Source: Undibacterium pigrum
GTDB lineage: Bacteria; Pseudomonadota; Gammaproteobacteria; Burkholderiales; Burkholderiaceae_D
NCBI RefSeq assembly: GCF_003201815.1
Contig: NZ_QJKB01000013.1
Location: forward strand, 28,052-92,051
Length of the DNA stretch: 64,000 nucleotides
Direction: 5' to 3'
Shown: positions 60,295 through 64,000 of the stretch, piece after piece
Layout of the letters: every line of letters begins with the position of its first letter
Numbering within the stretch: position 1 is the stretch's first letter
Made by a program: the position numbers and the translations under genes
Notes under the pieces: model-generated
The model's input: the letters and a program-made list of their open reading frames with translations, nothing else
Databases searched by the model: none
Told to the model about the DNA's origin: nothing

Positions 60295-61402
60295 TCTTTT
60301 CTCCTTCTACATAAACAGCGATGAGGTTGAGCTGACGGTCCAGCACAACCAGGTCTGCGTAACTGCCAGCCTGCAGGCGGCCACGCTCATTCAGTCCCAG
60401 ATAATCGGCTGCGTAGGTAGAAACACGCTTCGATGCATCTTCCAGGTCCAGGCCTATGCTGACCAGATTACGCAAGGCCTGATCCATGGTCAGTGTGCTG
60501 CCTGCCAGCGTGCCGTCTTCAAGACGCACGCCACCTAGGCATTTATGCACGACCTGGCGGCCCAGCATGTATTGCCCATCTGGCATGCCGGAAGCGGCGG
60601 TGGAATCAGTGACACAATACAGATGCGGAATCGCACGCATGGCGGCTTTGATGGCGCCTGGGTGGACGTGCAACAAGTCGGGAATAATTTCAGAAAACTG
60701 CGCATGCGCCAAAGCTGCACCGACCATGCCAGGTGCGCGGTGATCAAGGCGTGACATGGCGTTGTACAAGTGGGTAAAACCGGTGGCACCGTTTTCCAGC
60801 GCTGCCTTGCCTTCTTCGTAAGTACCGAGGGTATGCCCTATCTGTACCTGCATGCCTATGGCGGTCAGCTCACGCACCAGTTGCAGATGTCCATCCATTT
60901 CTGGTGCCACGGTGATCAGGCGTATCGGCGCTATTGCATCGAGGTGACGTACCTGTTCGAGTGAGCCGGTGTGAGCAAAGTCTGGCTGCGCACCAAGCTT
61001 GCCGGGATTGATATACGGCCCTTCAAGATGCACGCCCAGTATGCGGGCAGAACCGCTGCTGCGTTTGTCCACCAGCGGCCTGATCGCCTTCAAGGCCATT
61101 TCCAGATCAGACAGCGGTGCTGTCATGGTGGTAGCCAGCATGCTGGTCGTGCCATGCTTGGCATGCTTGCGGGCGATGATTTCGACGGCATCGCCAGCTT
61201 CCATGGTGTCTTTGCCACCGGCACCATGCACATGCAGATCAACAAAGCCTGGCAGGATGTAAGGCGCAGAATCAGCAGCACCAACATTCATAACATTTGC
61301 ATCAGCGGTGATGGCCTGGATTTTTTCGTCGAAAGCCAAAGTTCCATACACCCAGCCTTGTGGTGTCAGTATTTGTCCCTGTACTTGTCGTTGCAGACTC
61401 AT
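60275..61402 (-). CDS. nagA: N-acetylglucosamine-6-phosphate deacetylase
   Basis: 375-residue amidohydrolase removing acetate from GlcNAc-6-P. Metal site: LHVHGAGG, Glu in GVHLEGPYINPGKLGAQ, His in QIGHTLGTYEEG and GFTHLYNAMS; catalytic Asp in VTDSTAASGMPDG. The second HxH position is HVHG as in single-metal NagA. Start overlaps the regulator stop (ATGA), end overlaps nagB-II. Second gene of gntR-nagA-nagB-II. Confidence 0.96.
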   Translation of the reverse strand: MSLQRQVQGQILTPQGWVYGTLAFDEKIQAITADANVMNVGAADSAPYILPGFVDLHVHGAGGKDTMEAGDAVEIIARKHAKHGTTSMLATTMTAPLSDLEMALKAIRPLVDKRSSGSARILGVHLEGPYINPGKLGAQPDFAHTGSLEQVRHLDAIAPIRLITVAPEMDGHLQLVRELTAIGMQVQIGHTLGTYEEGKAALENGATGFTHLYNAMSRLDHRAPGMVGAALAHAQFSEIIPDLLHVHPGAIKAAMRAIPHLYCVTDSTAASGMPDGQYMLGRQVVHKCLGGVRLEDGTLAGSTLTMDQALRNLVSIGLDLEDASKRVSTYAADYLGLNERGRLQAGSYADLVVLDRQLNLIAVYVEGEKIDLADA

Positions 61403-62133
61403 CTGAACAACTCCGCCACAAAGTCATAGTAATCGCTACGGCAATAAGAATGCGAAAGTTCTATCGCGGCACCATTCGGCAAATAGGCTACACGGGTGAT
61501 GAACAACATGGCCGCGCCCTGTTTGATATCTGCCAGACGGGCTTGCTCGGCAGTCGCATTCACGGCGCGAATATGCTGCAAGGCGCGTGCTGGTGAGAGA
61601 TTATGTGATTCAAGATAACCATACAGGCTGTCGCTGACCAGCTTGGGGTTAGGCATATACATCGCTGGTATCGTTGAGCTTTCTATCGCCATGACGACAT
61701 TGTCAGCAGTACGCAAACGCTTCAGACGCGACACCACGGTATTGGGTGAGAGGCCGAGGGACAAAATCTCCTCAGGTGAAGCGATTCCAGTTTCGCGCGA
61801 CAACCAGCGCGAGCCTGGTGCAAAACCGCGATTGCGCAATTCTTCACTAAAGTTGGTCAGGCGTGACAGCGGCTGTTCTATCTTGGGTGTGATGTAAGTG
61901 CCCGAGCCATGCTTGCGTGTCAGCATGCCGCGCTCACACAGCATGTCTATAGCCTTGCGTGCCGTAACGCGGGAAATTTCCAGAGTATCAGACAGCATGC
62001 GCTCGGATGGCAAGGCTTCATCCGGCTGCCACAATCCACTATGTATGCCATTCGCGAGTTTGTTCGCCAATTGCAGATACAAGGGGGTAGAACTTTCTGT
62101 ATCAGGTTTGAAGTCTATCAATTGTGCCAGCAT
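61399..62133 (-). CDS. GntR-family (HutC subfamily) regulator of GlcNAc use
   Basis: 244 residues: winged helix (PLYLQLANKLANGIHSGLWQPDEALPSERMLSDTLEISRVTARKAIDMLCERGMLTRKHGSGTYI) and a UTRA effector domain (RWLSRETGIASPEEILSLGLSPNTVVSRLKRLRTADN...). NagR/DasR-type members bind GlcN-6-P or GlcNAc-6-P. It is coupled to nagA by an ATGA overlap and follows the kinase gene by 23 bases, so it is very likely the local repressor. Confidence 0.94.
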   Translation of the reverse strand: MLAQLIDFKPDTESSTPLYLQLANKLANGIHSGLWQPDEALPSERMLSDTLEISRVTARKAIDMLCERGMLTRKHGSGTYITPKIEQPLSRLTNFSEELRNRGFAPGSRWLSRETGIASPEEILSLGLSPNTVVSRLKRLRTADNVVMAIESSTIPAMYMPNPKLVSDSLYGYLESHNLSPARALQHIRAVNATAEQARLADIKQGAAMLFITRVAYLPNGAAIELSHSYCRSDYYDFVAELFR

Positions 62134-62156
62134 GTCTGTCTTTCTTATTGATGTAT

Positions 62157-63101
62157 TTATTTAGCTTGCAAATGCTGTTGTATCAGTATCAATGCACCAG
62201 TGGCCGAATCGGCCCTGGGCATTTGTATTCTTGCTTTTAATTCAGCGGGCAAATACACCGCAACTGGTGCTGCCAGACCGCCGCACAGGGCGATAGGCAA
62301 TTCACTTGCAGGGTCCAGTGCCCTGGCCATGATAGCGACTTCTTTACCGGCTTCCAGCATGATCTCGCGCGCCACCTCAACTTCCGGGGCAAAACGGATA
62401 ACCAATGGTGCCAGCTCGGCATAACGGGTCTGGTTGGCTTGTGCCAGCCAGGCAAACACGGTGTCTTTATCACCCCCGCAGTGCGTCAGTACGGCGCTGG
62501 CAAAAGGGTTGCTGTCAGCACGACCATCCAGCACGCGCTGCAAATGATTGACGGCACGCATGCCCAGCCACGCACCACTGGCCTCGTCACTGACCGGGAA
62601 ACCCCAGCCACCAACTTCACGGCGCTGACCACCAGGTAACAAAACTTCACCGACACTACCAGTACCCAGGGCGATGATGGAGCCAGGCTTGCCATCGAGT
62701 GCGCCCAGCAAAGTGGTATAGGCATCAGTTTCTGCGCAGACCGCACCGAAGCCAGGATTAAGCGCCACGAACTCTCTGGCCCAGTGAATATTATGAACAC
62801 CAGCCAGGCCGCAACCTACTCCAATATCAGCCAGGGCGGGCATATCGAGATTGGCTTCTGCAAAGGCTTGCTGGGTAGCCAGCAAGATAGCCTGCCAGGC
62901 CTTGTCGCGACCGTGCGCCAGACCAGATGGTCCGGCACTGCCACGCGCCAGTTCCTTGCCGCTGATATCGGACAACACCACTCGCGTGCCAGTACCACCA
63001 CCATCAGCACCGATCAAGTAAGTACAAGCAGGTTTTACTGATATCTGCCCTGCAGCGCCTGGCAAATCAGTTTCAGACAGATTTTCTGCTCGTTTATTCA
63101 T
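62157..63101 (-). CDS. BadF/BadG-type N-acetylglucosamine kinase
   Basis: 314-residue sugar kinase of the ASKHA superfamily: phosphate-1 motif GADGGGTGTRVVLSD, VGCGLAG, phosphate-2 ALGTGSVGEVLL with the GWGFPVSDEASGAWLGMRAV insert (the GlcNAc-kinase-type WGxxxxDExSG), and adenosine motif ALCGGLAAPV. It makes GlcNAc-6-P from the sugar released by the GH3 enzyme. First gene of the catabolic operon, with a putative operator 121 bases upstream. Confidence 0.93.
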   Translation of the reverse strand: MNKRAENLSETDLPGAAGQISVKPACTYLIGADGGGTGTRVVLSDISGKELARGSAGPSGLAHGRDKAWQAILLATQQAFAEANLDMPALADIGVGCGLAGVHNIHWAREFVALNPGFGAVCAETDAYTTLLGALDGKPGSIIALGTGSVGEVLLPGGQRREVGGWGFPVSDEASGAWLGMRAVNHLQRVLDGRADSNPFASAVLTHCGGDKDTVFAWLAQANQTRYAELAPLVIRFAPEVEVAREIMLEAGKEVAIMARALDPASELPIALCGGLAAPVAVYLPAELKARIQMPRADSATGALILIQQHLQAK

Positions 63102-63221
63102 TGATAAGTAAAAGTAAATGATAGAGTAATAAGGCTAAGCCAAACCGGTTTCTGTACTTCTGCTACTATTCCAAGTCTCACTGTAAGTTTTTTCCCTAGT
63201 GGCTGTCAATAGGTATTTAAG

Positions 63222-63234
63222 TGGTATCATTAAA
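63222..63234 (+). promoter_or_regulatory. putative GntR (NagR-like) operator before the GlcNAc kinase operon
   Basis: TGGTATCATTAAA within the 255-base gap between the kinase gene and the exbD gene. Only one base differs from the motif at 59181. The gap shows no convincing gene; a short frame at 63135-63347 has no family match. Confidence 0.5.
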
Positions 63235-63356
63235 TATAATTTAAGCCTGTCTTTTTCTATCACACTTTTACCCGGGAACAAGGCGTAGCGCACTGTGACA
63301 CCCGCCCTTGCCACTGCAAGCTTTATTACAACTTGTATTAAGCCCAAAATACACTT

Positions 63357-63785
63357 TTACTTCAAGAACTGCTCATTGCCAACCATACCAATCTTGGTGA
63401 CATTGAGACGCTGTGCTGCCGCCATCACTGCCGCTACCGATTTGTAAGGCACAACTGCAACTGGACGCAGATGTATTTCTGGCTGATCAGGCTGTGCTGC
63501 AACTGCTGCCAGCTTGGCATCCAGCTCAGCCGGATTTACTGCTGTGCCATCCCAGGACACCGTACCATCAAAATCCACGTCTATATTAACCACGACAGGT
63601 GGTGTTGGTGGCGTTGTTGACGGGCCTTGTGGCATATTCAGATTCACCGCGTGATTCTGAATAGGAATCGTGATAATCAACATGATGATCAACACCAGCA
63701 TGACGTCGATCAACGGCGTCATGTTCATTTCTATCATTACTTCCGGATCGGCTGAGCCACCGCCTGAACCTATTTGCATACCCAT
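63357..63785 (-). CDS. exbD: ExbD-family biopolymer transport protein
   Basis: 142 residues: cytoplasmic N-terminus, one membrane helix with the essential Asp (MNMTPLIDVMLVLIIMLIITIP), and a periplasmic domain (IHLRPVAVVPYKSVAAVMAAAQRLNVTKIGMVGN). Second of two tandem exbD genes, 14 bases after the first. Such exbB-exbD-exbD sets with tonB power particular TonB receptors; here the set borders the GlcNAc operon. Confidence 0.93.
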   Translation of the reverse strand: MGMQIGSGGGSADPEVMIEMNMTPLIDVMLVLIIMLIITIPIQNHAVNLNMPQGPSTTPPTPPVVVNIDVDFDGTVSWDGTAVNPAELDAKLAAVAAQPDQPEIHLRPVAVVPYKSVAAVMAAAQRLNVTKIGMVGNEQFLK

Positions 63786-63799
63786 AATGCTTCCTTTAC

Positions 63800-64000
63800 T
63801 TAGTTCCGCGGTGGCGGTTCGATGACGAAACCGACCTTGGCGATGCCAGCACGCTGTGCCGTCAGAATGCTCTTGCCGACAAACTCATAACGGGTATTCT
63901 GGTCGCCACGGATATGCAACTCCGGTTGCGGGACCTTGACTGCTTCTACCTTGAGTTTTTCAAACAACGCATCCGTGCCGCCCAGCGGCTTCATGCTGCC
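63800..64000 (-). CDS. exbD: ExbD-family protein, C-terminal part (cut by window edge)
   Basis: The last 66 codons are visible: GSMKPLGGTDALFEKLKVEAVKVPQPELHIRGDQNTRYEFVGKSILTAQRAGIAKVGFVIEPPPRN. This is the periplasmic end of an ExbD (LHIRGDQNTRYEFV and AQRAGIAKVGFV). The membrane helix lies beyond the right edge. Confidence 0.85.
   Translation of the reverse strand, partial: GSMKPLGGTDALFEKLKVEAVKVPQPELHIRGDQNTRYEFVGKSILTAQRAGIAKVGFVIEPPPRN

Noticed and set aside
63135..63347. Possible 70-codon gene upstream of the GlcNAc kinase
   Set aside because: No ribosome site or recognisable domain, and it covers the putative operator region.
1..64000. tRNA, rRNA, prophage or insertion-sequence genes
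   Set aside because: No tRNA cloverleaf ends, transposase, integrase or phage structural genes were recognised in either strand.

Overview
The window reads as a chromosomal segment of a betaproteobacterium of the order Burkholderiales, most likely family Oxalobacteraceae (Undibacterium/Herminiimonas-like). This is inferred from the gene order exbB-exbD-lpxK-trm112-kdsB-adk, the K+-independent H+-pyrophosphatase, the DesA-type desaturase and moderate GC content. It is not proven by any marker RNA: no rRNA or tRNA gene was seen.

Layout. 1-15.5 kb (almost all minus strand) is housekeeping: a cut-off response regulator, a desaturase, an MscS channel, an RsmB-family rRNA methyltransferase, purN, a secreted RNase/barstar pair, a patatin, an SDR dehydrogenase, hppA, adk, kdsB, trm112, lpxK and exbD-exbB. 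15.5-16.7 kb is a 1.2-kb gene-free AT-rich block with six copies of a 31-bp DnaA-box-like motif. 16.7-31 kb (mixed strands) holds xseA, sodB, an EamA transporter, a GntR-ABC operon, a racemase, AraC regulators, a large S9 peptidase, an ArsR-controlled membrane protein and a degenerate GGDEF protein. 32-38 kb is an accessory unit: TonB-dependent receptor, two-domain beta-propeller phytase and a repeat-containing lipoprotein. 38.5-49 kb holds an HDOD protein, a divergent nagX/AmpG-like pair, a secreted cupin, a LytS/LytTR two-component pair, a DUF2306 membrane protein, and an oxidoreductase/heme-binding/SnoaL cluster with a divergent LysR. 49.3-53.2 kb is one very large AT-rich gene for a nuclease-STAND ATPase, probably an acquired antiphage gene. 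53.5-63.1 kb is a complete GlcNAc/chitooligosaccharide system on the minus strand (kinase, GntR regulator, nagA, nagB-II, ABC importer, intracellular GH3 hexosaminidase). Two tandem exbD genes close the window, the second cut by the edge.

How the genes work together. The sugar system takes up N-acetylated oligosaccharides (binding protein, two permeases, MsmK/UgpC-type ATPase), hydrolyses them in the cytoplasm (GH3), phosphorylates GlcNAc (BadF-type kinase), deacetylates it (NagA) and converts GlcN-6-P to Fru-6-P (SIS-domain deaminase). A shared 13-bp motif before the kinase and binding-protein genes, with related TGGTAT half-sites in the nagX/AmpG-like intergenic region, suggests one GntR regulon. 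The TonB receptor and phytase look like a phosphate-scavenging unit for phytate.

Most unusual features: the six-copy DnaA-box-like array; a family of three 120-170-bp imperfect palindromes sharing an apical core and lying mostly at gene 3' ends; the STAND ATPase; and an intrinsic terminator whose T-tract touches the patatin start codon.
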